Origin: a virus
Strand: one strand, 5' to 3'
DNA: 64,000 bases
IMG/VR virus record: IMGVR_UViG_3300017971_000228
Span: 34,107-98,106 of that record
This document shows, piece by piece, positions 9,173-18,442 of the stretch. The notes under the pieces were generated by a model. The model saw only the letters and a program-made list of their open reading frames with translations, was not told where the DNA came from and did no database searches. Position 1 is the stretch's first letter. The number at the start of each line of letters is the position of its first letter. The position numbers and the translations under genes are program-made.

Positions 9173-9499
9173 ATGAACATACGGATTGACTGTTCGGTCG
9201 AAGGGCATGAAGGGGAGTATGTGGAGTACAAGCCGCTGCGGCTGAAGGACCGACGGCGGTTCATGGAAAGTGTAGGTGAGGAGAACATCTGGGCAGCCGT
9301 CCGCGACTGTTTGGTACGGTGGAAGCTCACCGACGCGGACGGTGGGGCGGTCGCGGATGTCGCGCCTGATACCACGCTGGACGATCTGGGGGAACTGGAA
9401 GAGCCGATGTACTCCTGGCTCGTCGGTTCCTTCACCGAGTGCATCATCGAGGGGAGGCGACGGGCACAGTCCTCCCCTTTCTCCGAGACGTCGCCCTAG
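9173..9499 (+). CDS. Tail assembly chaperone, gpG-like
   Basis: 108 residues, ATG after GAGGGAGTAGG. The protein is acidic and soluble and sits between tail tube and tape measure, as lambda gpG does. Its last codons contain the slippery heptamer CCCTTTC, through which a fraction of ribosomes would enter the -1 frame and make a longer GT protein. Normal termination is at the TAG ending at 9499. Confidence 0.8.
   Translation: MNIRIDCSVEGHEGEYVEYKPLRLKDRRRFMESVGEENIWAAVRDCLVRWKLTDADGGAVADVAPDTTLDDLGELEEPMYSWLVGSFTECIIEGRRRAQSSPFSETSP
9475..9481 (+). promoter_or_regulatory. Programmed -1 ribosomal frameshift site
   Basis: The heptamer C CCT TTC reads in the gpG frame as X XXY YYZ, the canonical -1 slippery pattern. 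Slipping turns CCT/TTC pairing into CCC/TTT and continues as LRDVALAYRGEG in the downstream frame. It lies 6 codons before the gpG stop. Confidence 0.8.
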
Positions 9500-9819
9500 C
9501 CTATCGGGGCGAAGGGGCCCTACCCTACGAAGTGGAAGTGGTGATGACGGCGAAGGAGTTCGGCGTCACGCCCAGCGAAATTGAAGATGAAGAGGATGCA
9601 CTGCTCCACATTGGGCTGGAAGGGCAAGCGGTGTTGCGGGCGCTGGCCGCCAGAGACGCCTTCCTGGGGTCCAAGGGAAGGGTCCGGTGGACGCCGGCGC
9701 AGGGGCGCATCATCATGCGGGTTGACGAGATACTGAAAGAAGAGGGGGTGGAGAAGGAACGGGAGTTCAAGGAGGACTTCGTTGAGTCGGATCTGGCGGG
9801 GATCAACATAGAGGACTAG
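9481..9819 (+). CDS. Tail assembly chaperone GT extension (via -1 frameshift)
   Basis: 112 residues expected only as a C-terminal extension of gpG, giving a fusion of about 215 residues. The frame is open from 9439, but the ATG there has no good SD and lies inside gpG, so independent initiation is unlikely. The segment is helical and highly charged at the end (ILKEEGVEKEREFKEDFVESD). In lambda-like systems G and GT coat the tape measure protein during tail assembly, and the tape measure gene follows at once. Confidence 0.75.
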   Translation, partial: LRDVALAYRGEGALPYEVEVVMTAKEFGVTPSEIEDEEDALLHIGLEGQAVLRALAARDAFLGSKGRVRWTPAQGRIIMRVDEILKEEGVEKEREFKEDFVESDLAGINIED

Positions 9820-9820
9820 C

Positions 9821-12469
9821 ATGGCGTCACGAAGTGTCATTATCATTGAGGCTCAGGATCTGGCAACCCAGAAGCTGTCATCTGTTGAACGACAGATGGG
9901 GCGAATGGGTGGTGTGCTGGTTGGCATGTCCCAGGAAATCGGCCATCTCAACCTGCGGAACCAACAGAACAATGAAGAGCTAGACCAGACCCCACCCAAG
10001 CTCAACCTGTTCAGCCAGGCCGTGGGAGGGCTAGTCAAGAATCTCGTCTCCCTCGGTTCTGCCTATGCCAGCATCAAGGGACTTCGGATCGTTCACGATT
10101 TGGCACTACAGGGCGCCCAGGCTGAGATGACTGAGGCATCCTTCTCTCGGATGCTGGCCAGCGTGGGGGCCTCACCCGAAGTCCTGAACCGAATGAAGGC
10201 TGCGGCCGGGGGCACCATTCCGGAAATGAAGCTCATGCAGGCGTTGAACACGTCACTGATCGGGGTCAGTGACGAGTTCGGCAACGCCATGGCCAGAGCC
10301 TACCCGCAGCTCATCCAGATGGCACGTGCGGCCAACATTGCTAACCCGGCGCTGGGCACGACCGACTTCATGCTCCAATCACTGGCCATCGGTCTAAAGC
10401 GAAACTCCATCAAGATCATCGACAACCTGGGCATTCAGGTCAAGCTGACCGAGGCGAACCAACGCGCGGCGGAGATGTACGGCAAGTCTACGAAGGCGCT
10501 GACTGAAGAAGAGAAGGCGATGGGGTTGCTGAACCTCACGCTGGAACGGGGGATGCGTCTCGTCGATCAGGTGGGCCTGTCAAACGACAATGCAGTAGTC
10601 AAGCAGCAGGTGCTGACGACGGCCGTGGCGGACACGAAGATCGAACTGGGCAAGTCGATAACAGCCATCCTGAGCTACCAAGGTGTGCTTGCCGGTGCAG
10701 TGACGATTCTCGGGGAATATGCCAGCAGGAGCAATGAGGCCAGAGATGCTGGTGTGTTGTTCCAAACTGCTCTCAATGAAGCAGCGGGGTCTGGAGAAGG
10801 CCTCCATCTTCAGGCTCGCATACTTGAGCTGCGCCTACGCAACCTACAGAACTCCTTCAAGAATGGATACATCACCGCCAACGAATTCAACACCCAACTG
10901 GTGGAAATGGCTACGGCGGCGGGTATCGACACGGAAGCCATCCGTAGACTGGACCCGGCGGTTCAGAGGCTATTGCAGGGTCTTGGAAGCATTGAATTCA
11001 AGGGCTTCACCGGCGGTGCGGAATTGGCAGAAGGTGCCTTCGATACAATAGGGGCAGCGACGGACGCTTTCAACGCAAAGTTGGCTGCACTGCTGGAGAA
11101 CGAACAGGTCACGGGCGACCAGGCACTGAGACTGTCAGCGATTGTCCAGACACTGGCAGACAGCTTCGAGCCGGGTACGGTCAACACGGCTAAACTCGTC
11201 GAGCGAATCGCGGAGTTGACCGGCACGCTGCCGGACCTTCAGGACAATGCAGTAGAAGCCGCAAAGGACATTCTCAAGACCGATAGCGCAATGAGCGCAG
11301 CAGCGAAGGGATTCAGTTCTGCGGCACCAGGGTTTGACGATATCCAGCGTGGCTACCGGGGAATTGCCGCTGAAGCCAAGGCGGCGGCTGAAGAAGCAGA
11401 AAAGGCCACGGCGAAGATCGTCGATCCTATCACTAGCCAAGCGGGCAAGATCGCAGCGGAATATGCCGACATCGTCCCGATGCGAACTTTGCAGGCACGC
11501 TACGCTCGGGTAGAAGAGTGGGCGAAGCAGAACGCCGAACGCCTAGCGGGAATGAGCGAATGGCAGCGGGACGTAGAAGTCCAGACCTTCCTGGACGGGC
11601 TGTTCGCCAAGGAACAGGGGCTGAGGGACAGCCTGGAACGCCAGACCCAACTGCAAGAAGAGGCGGCGCGGGTTCGGGAACAGGCCAACCAGAAGATGCT
11701 GTCGGACATCCAGGGGCTGATGAAGCCGACGGTGGACGAATCCATCTGGAAGGATGCGCTACCCCGAGAAGATACGTGGGATGAATGGGCCAGACGGGCA
11801 GCTACCGTAGCGGCTGAGGGGTGGGGGTCCGAATGGCTAGATGATATGCAGGCTCTGGATCCCGACTTCCAGGCACTGCTCGAAGAGATGGGGGATCCGA
11901 AGGCGGCAGCCGCGGTATGGATCGACCAGTTCTACAAAGGGATGCATCCCGAAGCGGTAGATGTGGACAAAGTCGCCCAGGACTACATCGACATGATCAA
12001 GGCGTCGGAACGGTGGGCTGAGATTGCCAATGTCGTGGCTGACAAGGTACGCGCGGCGGGATATGACCCTTCTGAGGAAGCCATAGCAGCACTGGCTCAG
12101 GGGGACAAGATCACGGCCATGGACCTCATCGAAGAAAACTTCGAGGATAACATCAAGACGACGGGTACGAGCGCCGGCACGGCACTGAGTGAGACCTTCG
12201 GGGAGGAAGTCACCACGCCTTCCTACATCAGCGACATGCTGACGGCGTTGAACGAACAGTTTGACGAACAGCAGGATGAGTGGGATGCGCTGGGGCTGAG
12301 GATGGGGGAAACGCTGAGTACTGGAGTGCTGAAGGCTCTGACTTCCAGCGGGTTCATGGCGGGGCTGGTCAGCCGGCTGGCACCGGAGATTCTACGCTAC
12401 ATCGGCGAAACGGGATGGGGGCGATGCGTGGTGCAGCAGCAACAGGCGGGGGGGAGGCCGGGGCTGTAG
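9821..12469 (+). CDS. Tape measure protein
   Basis: 882 residues, ATG one base after the previous stop. The protein is long and largely helical, with a hydrophobic patch near residues 65-85 (FSQAVGGLVKNLVSLGSAYASI) and many A/E/Q-rich coiled stretches (AAEEAEKATAKIV, QLQEEAARVREQANQ). Position directly after G/GT chaperones and before distal tail genes is diagnostic. The length would predict a tail of very roughly 130 nm by the usual 0.15 nm per residue rule. The C-terminus has no obvious peptidase motif. Confidence 0.85.
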   Translation: MASRSVIIIEAQDLATQKLSSVERQMGRMGGVLVGMSQEIGHLNLRNQQNNEELDQTPPKLNLFSQAVGGLVKNLVSLGSAYASIKGLRIVHDLALQGAQAEMTEASFSRMLASVGASPEVLNRMKAAAGGTIPEMKLMQALNTSLIGVSDEFGNAMARAYPQLIQMARAANIANPALGTTDFMLQSLAIGLKRNSIKIIDNLGIQVKLTEANQRAAEMYGKSTKALTEEEKAMGLLNLTLERGMRLVDQVGLSNDNAVVKQQVLTTAVADTKIELGKSITAILSYQGVLAGAVTILGEYASRSNEARDAGVLFQTALNEAAGSGEGLHLQARILELRLRNLQNSFKNGYITANEFNTQLVEMATAAGIDTEAIRRLDPAVQRLLQGLGSIEFKGFTGGAELAEGAFDTIGAATDAFNAKLAALLENEQVTGDQALRLSAIVQTLADSFEPGTVNTAKLVERIAELTGTLPDLQDNAVEAAKDILKTDSAMSAAAKGFSSAAPGFDDIQRGYRGIAAEAKAAAEEAEKATAKIVDPITSQAGKIAAEYADIVPMRTLQARYARVEEWAKQNAERLAGMSEWQRDVEVQTFLDGLFAKEQGLRDSLERQTQLQEEAARVREQANQKMLSDIQGLMKPTVDESIWKDALPREDTWDEWARRAATVAAEGWGSEWLDDMQALDPDFQALLEEMGDPKAAAAVWIDQFYKGMHPEAVDVDKVAQDYIDMIKASERWAEIANVVADKVRAAGYDPSEEAIAALAQGDKITAMDLIEENFEDNIKTTGTSAGTALSETFGEEVTTPSYISDMLTALNEQFDEQQDEWDALGLRMGETLSTGVLKALTSSGFMAGLVSRLAPEILRYIGETGWGRCVVQQQQAGGRPGL

Positions 12470-12835
12470 ATGGCTAGTGCATGTGCAACCTATCTGGGCA
12501 TCGCGGGGGCTTCAGCCCTGCTGCCCGACCCGGTAGTGTGCAACCGGGAGTTGCTGAGGATCGGCACCTACCGTCGGATGGCGGATTCGACGCTGCGCTA
12601 TGACTACTCCGGCAGTGGCCTGCGCTGGCAGCTGGGGTGGCAGCTACTGGATGGGACGAACAAGGCGACGCTACAGGCGGAAGCAGAACGGACGGCGAGC
12701 ATGCTCTTCAGCCCGCCGACGGCGGGCACCTGCTGGAACGTGCTGGTGATGAATTACGCTGAAGAGGCCGTCCCCATGGCGGGGGGAACGGTGCGCTGGA
12801 ATGCGACCCTCACAGTGGAAACGGTAGACGACTGA
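12470..12835 (+). CDS. Small distal-tail protein
   Basis: 121 residues starting immediately after the tape measure stop and overlapping the next ATG by one base. It is strand-rich (LRWQLGWQLLDG, GGTVRWNATLTVETVDD) with a C-C-rich N-terminus (ACATYLG, DPVVCNREL). In siphoviruses this slot commonly holds the distal tail protein or a small tail-tip component. Family not recognised. Confidence 0.5.
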   Translation: MASACATYLGIAGASALLPDPVVCNRELLRIGTYRRMADSTLRYDYSGSGLRWQLGWQLLDGTNKATLQAEAERTASMLFSPPTAGTCWNVLVMNYAEEAVPMAGGTVRWNATLTVETVDD

Positions 12836-14382
12836 TGGCGCAGAGCATCGCCGGCACGAGTCTGTGCGCCAACGCCATATCACACAACCGCAAGGTGCTA
12901 TGCCAGGTGGACGTGGCCTGGGGGCAGACCTGGGCTACCCTGTCAGCCTCGGACTGGGTAGACGAAAGCGCCCACGTCCTGGCGGTAGACGGCAATATGT
13001 CGCTGGCGGAACCGGGGGTGGGACTCACCCGAACGGGCGCAGCGGACGTCAACACGGCTCGGGTGACGCTGCGGAACTACGACAACCGTTACAGCCCCTG
13101 GAACACGAACAGCGCCATCTATGCCTCCACCTGTGGCGGGCAGCTCTTCATGACGCCTATCTCTGTCTGCGTCGGATTTGACGCCGCCGGCACACCGGAG
13201 ATGCTGCACCAGTTCGCTGGCGTCATCGCGCGACCCACAGAAGAAACCATCTCCAAGACGGCGACATGGGAATGCAAGGACCGAAGCTGGACCTTTCGGT
13301 CCACGAAATATGCCACCAGCGTCTGTACGGACATCACGCCTGACGCCTATCTGGGAGCACTGTGTACCCAGGCCAGCATTGCAGCAGCGGATCGGACCTT
13401 TGATGAGGGATCGCTGAGCTTTCCCTACGCCTGGATGGATGAAGAGAACATCGCCGCAGAGATGCAGGACGTGGCCCAGGCGGATGGGGGGATGCTGTAC
13501 TTCAACAAGTCCGGCAGCCTGATCTATGAGAACATCAATCACTGGCTATCGGATACTGACTGCATTGACACGGCGGGAACCTTCGACTTCACGGTAAGCG
13601 ACTTCCAGGAATTGCAGCCGGAGTTCACGCACAATGAAGTCTACTCAGGTGTCATTGTCGAACAGAACGTGCGAGAGCGGGGGGCCATCCATACCGTCTA
13701 TTCGCGGACGGACCCCATCTACATCGAGCCTGCGGGAACCCAGACCATCAAGTGCCGGCTGAACAAGCCCATATTATCATTGGAGACACCGGAAGAGGAT
13801 ACGGACTATCTGATCATGACGGGGGGCGGGCGCAAGGTGTCGGGGAGCGTAAGCATCACGTCCACTTCCTACGCCCAGCAGGTAGACGTGACCTTTACGA
13901 ACTCTTCCAGCGCCTACGGCATGTATATCACGCGATTCGAGTTGCGGGGGGAGGCGCTGTGGGGTGGCCCCGTGGCGGAGAGCAAGGAAGAATCGACCGG
14001 GGGCTACATCGAGGAAGAGAAGCTGCTGGAACTGAGGGGCAATTCCTACATCCAGCGGCAAGCCCAGGCGGACATGCTGGCCAAGTTCCTGCGGGATCGG
14101 ACGGAACGGCCTCGGGAGATCTACCACCTGTCGGGGGTGCCGGGCATTCCCTGGCTGGAACTGACGGACCGTATCTCCATCACCGAGGCGGACTCGGGTA
14201 TCACGGCCTGCGCCCACATCTTCGGGCTGGGGTGGCGATTCATCGGCGGTGCGGGGGCGCTCTATGAGCAGGACATCACGGCGGTGAACGCTGCGAACCT
14301 ATTCCCCTATGATAGCGCAAGTTACTTTGTGATCGGTTCCTGCGAAATGAGCGGTAGCGACAGTGCAATCCTGGCGTATTAG
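12835..14382 (+). CDS. Tail-tip/baseplate hub-like protein
   Basis: 515 residues, beta-rich. The N-terminal domain includes a motif typical of phage hub/minor tail proteins (NTARVTLRNYDNRYSPWN, residues ~75-92), followed by FAGVIARPTEETISKTATWECKDRSW. Together these resemble the hub domain of tail-tip proteins that bind around the tape measure C-terminus. The C-terminal part (LTDRISITEADSGI, FGLGWRFIGGAG) is also hub-like. Confidence 0.6.
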   Translation: MAQSIAGTSLCANAISHNRKVLCQVDVAWGQTWATLSASDWVDESAHVLAVDGNMSLAEPGVGLTRTGAADVNTARVTLRNYDNRYSPWNTNSAIYASTCGGQLFMTPISVCVGFDAAGTPEMLHQFAGVIARPTEETISKTATWECKDRSWTFRSTKYATSVCTDITPDAYLGALCTQASIAAADRTFDEGSLSFPYAWMDEENIAAEMQDVAQADGGMLYFNKSGSLIYENINHWLSDTDCIDTAGTFDFTVSDFQELQPEFTHNEVYSGVIVEQNVRERGAIHTVYSRTDPIYIEPAGTQTIKCRLNKPILSLETPEEDTDYLIMTGGGRKVSGSVSITSTSYAQQVDVTFTNSSSAYGMYITRFELRGEALWGGPVAESKEESTGGYIEEEKLLELRGNSYIQRQAQADMLAKFLRDRTERPREIYHLSGVPGIPWLELTDRISITEADSGITACAHIFGLGWRFIGGAGALYEQDITAVNAANLFPYDSASYFVIGSCEMSGSDSAILAY

Positions 14383-14393
14383 GGGAGACGGGC

Positions 14394-15821
14394 ATGCTTG
14401 AGTGGGAGGATCCGCCCTCATTCTCGTCATCACAATCCAGCGGCGTTAACGTGGTACTGAGTGCCACGAAGCTGCGGATGTTGAACAAGGACGTGGACTT
14501 CCTGCAGGGCAGGGCCGACGGGCCTCACACCGTCTTTGCGGGGACGTATTGCCAAGCGACGCCCTCATCTAGCGGGACGATCTGGGAAGGGTGGATTCGG
14601 CACAAGAAGGACGCCCTGCGTTACGGTGCTTTCGTTGCGGGTTCTTCTTCGGCCAGCATCCAGATTGAGGGGGATGAGGATGCCTGGGAGACGCTGGCGA
14701 CCTGTGACTTTGGGGAAGCGACGGGGGCCTGGGTGGAGATCGGGGCCAGTACGGACATCTCTTCAGCCTGCATCACCTCGGGGTGCTGGTATCGTATGCG
14801 GGTGGGGTTGAACGGTGCCGGGGGGTCCATCCATCTGGCGATGCTGGAAGAGACCTGCCCGATTCAGGGATGGGTAGCACCACCTACTTTCTCGGCATGT
14901 ACGGAAGATCTGGCTGCCAGTCTGAACACACTCCGCGATGACCTGAATGCGCTGAAGGCCAATAGTGATGCGCCTTTCGGGGCCTTCGGCGGCATGACTA
15001 CGCCCATTGAAGATTCCACCGCTTCGGACGTATGGTACAAGGACGACTCCTACAACAACGCACCGCACTATGACAACTGCTACTTTGGTGGGGGGTTCTA
15101 CTATCCCGCTTGGTCAGCGGGCAGTGCCTTTGTGAAGTATGTCTACAAAGTCGGCTCTGGCAGCCTCTCGGGCAGCATTTACGCTGATGCGGGGGCGGGG
15201 CTGTCAGGCGATGCAGAGGGCACCTTCTCCTGTTCTGAAGGGGATACATACGAAGGGAGGGTGAACATCACCGGCGTAGCGGATACGGCGGGGTGTCTGT
15301 GCCGTCTGAGGATGCGAATTGAGGCAGACCCATCAGCCTGTGGGGCAGATCAGTTCAACCTTCTGTACCTGAGTGTGTACGCTGATGAGACGGATTCCAT
15401 CGCGGGCTGTTCGTTGCGCCACTGGGAAAGCGGGTGTCACATCGACTTCGCCGACCTGAACATGACGGGCAGCCGGATGGATCTGCTGGACGGGGCGGGG
15501 AAGCTGGCCTACTGGCGCAATGCAGCCATCAAGCGGATAGGTATCACGACCCCCAACGAAAATGAGGGATTTCGCATTGGTCTTCACCGGCGACGGGGGT
15601 TCCCTATCCTTCACTACTACAGCAACAGTGGTCATGAGAACCCCCACCTCAAGTTCCCCGATCCATCAGAGAATGACTGGCATACCCAGAAGCTGGACAC
15701 GGTATTGGATACTTGGCACACGATAGATCTGGACCAGGTGCGGGGGTTGTACGAGGGCATGTACTACAATGCTGATGAGGTTGAAGTAGCGCAGGAGTGG
15801 GATGAGGGCCTGAATGCCTAA
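14394..15821 (+). CDS. Minor tail / receptor-binding candidate
   Basis: 475 residues, ATG after GGGGAGACGGGC. It is strongly beta-predicted with many aromatic and cysteine residues, and a short helix-turn (ASLNTLRDDLNALKAN, ~residues 178-193) separates two beta domains. The middle region has Ig/CBM-like spacing. Location after the hub gene makes it a candidate tail-tip accessory or receptor-binding protein; sequence alone does not show binding function. Confidence 0.5.
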   Translation: MLEWEDPPSFSSSQSSGVNVVLSATKLRMLNKDVDFLQGRADGPHTVFAGTYCQATPSSSGTIWEGWIRHKKDALRYGAFVAGSSSASIQIEGDEDAWETLATCDFGEATGAWVEIGASTDISSACITSGCWYRMRVGLNGAGGSIHLAMLEETCPIQGWVAPPTFSACTEDLAASLNTLRDDLNALKANSDAPFGAFGGMTTPIEDSTASDVWYKDDSYNNAPHYDNCYFGGGFYYPAWSAGSAFVKYVYKVGSGSLSGSIYADAGAGLSGDAEGTFSCSEGDTYEGRVNITGVADTAGCLCRLRMRIEADPSACGADQFNLLYLSVYADETDSIAGCSLRHWESGCHIDFADLNMTGSRMDLLDGAGKLAYWRNAAIKRIGITTPNENEGFRIGLHRRRGFPILHYYSNSGHENPHLKFPDPSENDWHTQKLDTVLDTWHTIDLDQVRGLYEGMYYNADEVEVAQEWDEGLNA

Positions 15822-16275
15822 GAAGGACACCACTCGCTGGATTGACCTTCCCTACCTGAGTGAGCGTGATGCGATTGACCTGATCCGTCGTAGTACGGAC
15901 AGTAGCGAGGCTGCAGTAGCGGCCAATTACACGCGGCAGGTGCTGTTCTACGTTCCCGGTGCTGCGGTTACGGGGACCAGTGTATCGGGGGAACCGGTAT
16001 GGCGCGGTGAGGATGGGATACCGCAACGGATTGACGCAAGGGCAAAGGGAACGCCGACAGGGGCGGCACTGCAGTATACCGTCAAGGCGGGGGGAACAAC
16101 CGTCGGAACCGTCACCATTGCGGATGGAGCCACAGCGGGAACGACAAGCACCATGTCGGTGAACTCCATTGATCCCAACACGGCGATTACACTGGACTGC
16201 GATCAGGTAGGGTCTACCACGTCGGGTTCGGACGTGACCGTGACGCTGGAATGTCTGGTGGCGACAGAAAGCTAG
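15814..16275 (+). CDS. Small beta-domain tail accessory protein
   Basis: 153 residues, ATG overlapping the previous gene by 8 bases. The C-terminal 80 residues form a recurrent phage beta domain (TVTIADGATAGTTSTM, ITLDCDQVGSTTSGSDVTVTL). The N-terminus is charged and helical. It probably belongs to the fibre or tip. Family unnamed. Confidence 0.5.
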   Translation: MPKKDTTRWIDLPYLSERDAIDLIRRSTDSSEAAVAANYTRQVLFYVPGAAVTGTSVSGEPVWRGEDGIPQRIDARAKGTPTGAALQYTVKAGGTTVGTVTIADGATAGTTSTMSVNSIDPNTAITLDCDQVGSTTSGSDVTVTLECLVATES

Positions 16276-16284
16276 GTAGAGCGA

Positions 16285-17028
16285 ATGGCAACGACGTGCG
16301 TTATTTCATCATGTACCTATACCTACCTTTCCATCGCTGCAGGATGTCCGGGAGCGGGTTATGGTTCCTATGATGAAGCGTCCTCACCAGCCTTTTTCTC
16401 AGCAGCGAAGCCGACGACATACAAGATCGGTCAGATGGTATATGACAACGGGGCACAGCTTATCTACTACATCAACCGTTCATATCTGAGCTTTGATACG
16501 TCGGTCATTCCAGGAGCAATTCTGGGGGCTTCGCTTTGGCTCACCGGGGCAGCAGATTATGCACTCAGTGGTCCCTACTGTACCGGGACGTGTGGTGAAG
16601 ACTTTGACGTAGAAGTATACCGCTTTGACTTTACACTAGACGCCAATGGTGACCTCGCTCCTGATGATGCCACAGGTTCAGCCAACTGGTATGGTGCCTT
16701 CGGGGATGCTGCCAGCCACGTAGGTACGCTATCATCCACATCTGCTGATTACTGGGAGTACGCTGCATCTTCCCTCTCGAACTTTGGTATGGAAATCCCA
16801 GCTTCCATGATTGACACAGCAGGATGTACGAGATTCACATTGGTTTCATCACGAGATATCAGTGCAACTGATCCTGGCATCTCAGCGAGCGATCTGAATG
16901 CCTATGACTGGTGGTGGGGGGCTGTATGGGCTGCGGGTATGCACCCCACGAGCTATGGGGGAAGTGACGGTTGGCCACGTCTAGCAGTTACCTATGCTGC
17001 AAGTGGAGGCTATGCCTGGATATTCTGA
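16285..17028 (+). CDS. DNRLRE/CBM-like structural protein
   Basis: 247 residues. The segment INRSYLSFDTSVIPGA followed by ILGASLWLTG (residues ~55-85) is the signature pattern of DNRLRE-type beta-sandwich domains, often found in surface and phage tail proteins that bind carbohydrate. The rest is strand-rich and ends in WPRLAVTY. It is probably a fibre or decoration module; the ligand is unknown. Confidence 0.55.
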   Translation: MATTCVISSCTYTYLSIAAGCPGAGYGSYDEASSPAFFSAAKPTTYKIGQMVYDNGAQLIYYINRSYLSFDTSVIPGAILGASLWLTGAADYALSGPYCTGTCGEDFDVEVYRFDFTLDANGDLAPDDATGSANWYGAFGDAASHVGTLSSTSADYWEYAASSLSNFGMEIPASMIDTAGCTRFTLVSSRDISATDPGISASDLNAYDWWWGAVWAAGMHPTSYGGSDGWPRLAVTYAASGGYAWIF

Positions 17029-17040
17029 GAAGGAGACTCT

Positions 17041-18120
17041 ATGGGAGTATGGGGCGATACCCAGATGGCCATGCTGCACGAACTGGGACCCAAGGTGCAA
17101 GACAATGAGATGTCCTGGAACGATGCAGCAGAGATCATCAGCAAGACGGGGGAACGCCGGAGCGCACAGGGATGCAGGAACCGATGGAAGCGAGAGAGAT
17201 TACAGCCTAGAAAAGAACAGACGCCGGAAGCTGTACCGATAGAGTTAACGGATCCCAGCGTAGACTGGGACGAGTGGATCACGCACCTTATCAAACGACA
17301 GGAGATGGTGGAGGAAGCTGACCCCATCTTCACGTACGGCCGGACCCGCATCGACACGGACAAGCCGATCATTTACCAAGCTGTGGGCGACATCCACATG
17401 GGTTCGCGCTACGTGGAGTACAAGGAGTTCCGTGCAACCGTCCACCGGATGCTGGATACGCCCAGGGTCTACTGGGGCATGCACGGTGAGGACGTGGAGG
17501 GGTTCAATACCAGCTTCAAGGACGCTTCAGGTGTCCTGAACCAGCTGGTACAGCCGAAGATCCAGCGGGCTTTGGACCAACGGCTGCTGACGATGCTTCA
17601 CGAGAAGGGACGGCTGCTGTACGGGTGCGCCGGCACGCCCGGACACGGTGTCATCAAGATCATTGGCCAGGACTTAGTACAGGACTTGTACCAGGGACTG
17701 CATGTCTGGTACTTCGTGGGCAAGGCCATCTTCGTCCTGGAGGTGGGGGAGCAGCAATACGTGTTCATGGTGGGGCATCGACTTCCCGGAACCAGCATCT
17801 ATAACCCCAACCACGCCCAGATCCGTGCGCTGCTCTACGACTGTCCGGTAGCGGACTTCATCGTCTCGGGCCACACGCATGCCTATGGCTACCAGGAGTA
17901 TATGCATCACGAGTTGGCCTACCGTGCGGGGGTGATGCCGACCAACCGAACCCATCTCGTGAACGTCGGTACGGCGAAGACGGGGCCGGACCCCTACACC
18001 ATGAGCAATTGGCGGCAAGGGGTGATGGAGTACCCAATGTTTTCGCTTCATCCCACACGCCATGAAATCAAAAGGGTCTATGGATGGGATGACATGGACC
18101 ATTATCTGGGACTGAACTAA
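17041..18120 (+). CDS. Calcineurin-like metallophosphoesterase with N-terminal SANT/HTH-like segment
   Basis: 359 residues, SD GAAGGAG. Metal-binding motifs of the family are visible: GDIH (residues 116-119), the HGED segment near 148-151, GTPGHG near 198-203, and GHTH (277-280). Residues ~10-55 look like a SANT/Myb-type DNA-binding helix set (WNDAAEIISKTGERRSAQGCRNRWKR begins around 26). Phage enzymes of this kind can act on nucleic acids or cyclic nucleotides. Its place between tail fibres and lysis genes is unusual for a replication nuclease, so the substrate is open. Confidence 0.75.
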   Translation: MGVWGDTQMAMLHELGPKVQDNEMSWNDAAEIISKTGERRSAQGCRNRWKRERLQPRKEQTPEAVPIELTDPSVDWDEWITHLIKRQEMVEEADPIFTYGRTRIDTDKPIIYQAVGDIHMGSRYVEYKEFRATVHRMLDTPRVYWGMHGEDVEGFNTSFKDASGVLNQLVQPKIQRALDQRLLTMLHEKGRLLYGCAGTPGHGVIKIIGQDLVQDLYQGLHVWYFVGKAIFVLEVGEQQYVFMVGHRLPGTSIYNPNHAQIRALLYDCPVADFIVSGHTHAYGYQEYMHHELAYRAGVMPTNRTHLVNVGTAKTGPDPYTMSNWRQGVMEYPMFSLHPTRHEIKRVYGWDDMDHYLGLN

Positions 18121-18131
18121 CGGGAGTTCTG

Positions 18132-18419
18132 ATGGCGGATAGACTAGAAGTCGACAGCCAATGGGTTGTCGCAACACTGAATACCATCTGCACCCAGGTC
18201 GCTGTGTTACCAAGCATAGAACAGCACCTGGCCAGACAGAACGACTCGATTGCGAAGATGCAGCAGAGAGCGCAGTTACGGGAAGACAGGTTGCGTGAAC
18301 TGGAGCGACAGGCGCAAGCTAAGACGGCGCGGTGGAAGAGCTACTGCGCCTCTGGCATCAAGATCCTGGAAGCCCTGATCATTGCGTTCCTGCTGACCAA
18401 AGTTCTTGGAATGAGCTAG
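18132..18419 (+). CDS. XhlA-like membrane-anchored lysis accessory
   Basis: 95 residues. A charged coiled-coil (residues ~30-70, with RAQLREDRLRELERQAQAK) precedes a single C-terminal membrane segment (GIKILEALIIAFLLTKVLG). This is the layout of XhlA/holin-associated proteins. It lies directly upstream of endolysin and holin, which supports a lysis role. Confidence 0.6.
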   Translation: MADRLEVDSQWVVATLNTICTQVAVLPSIEQHLARQNDSIAKMQQRAQLREDRLRELERQAQAKTARWKSYCASGIKILEALIIAFLLTKVLGMS

Positions 18420-18442
18420 AGCATAGCAGGAGGGAATAGAAT

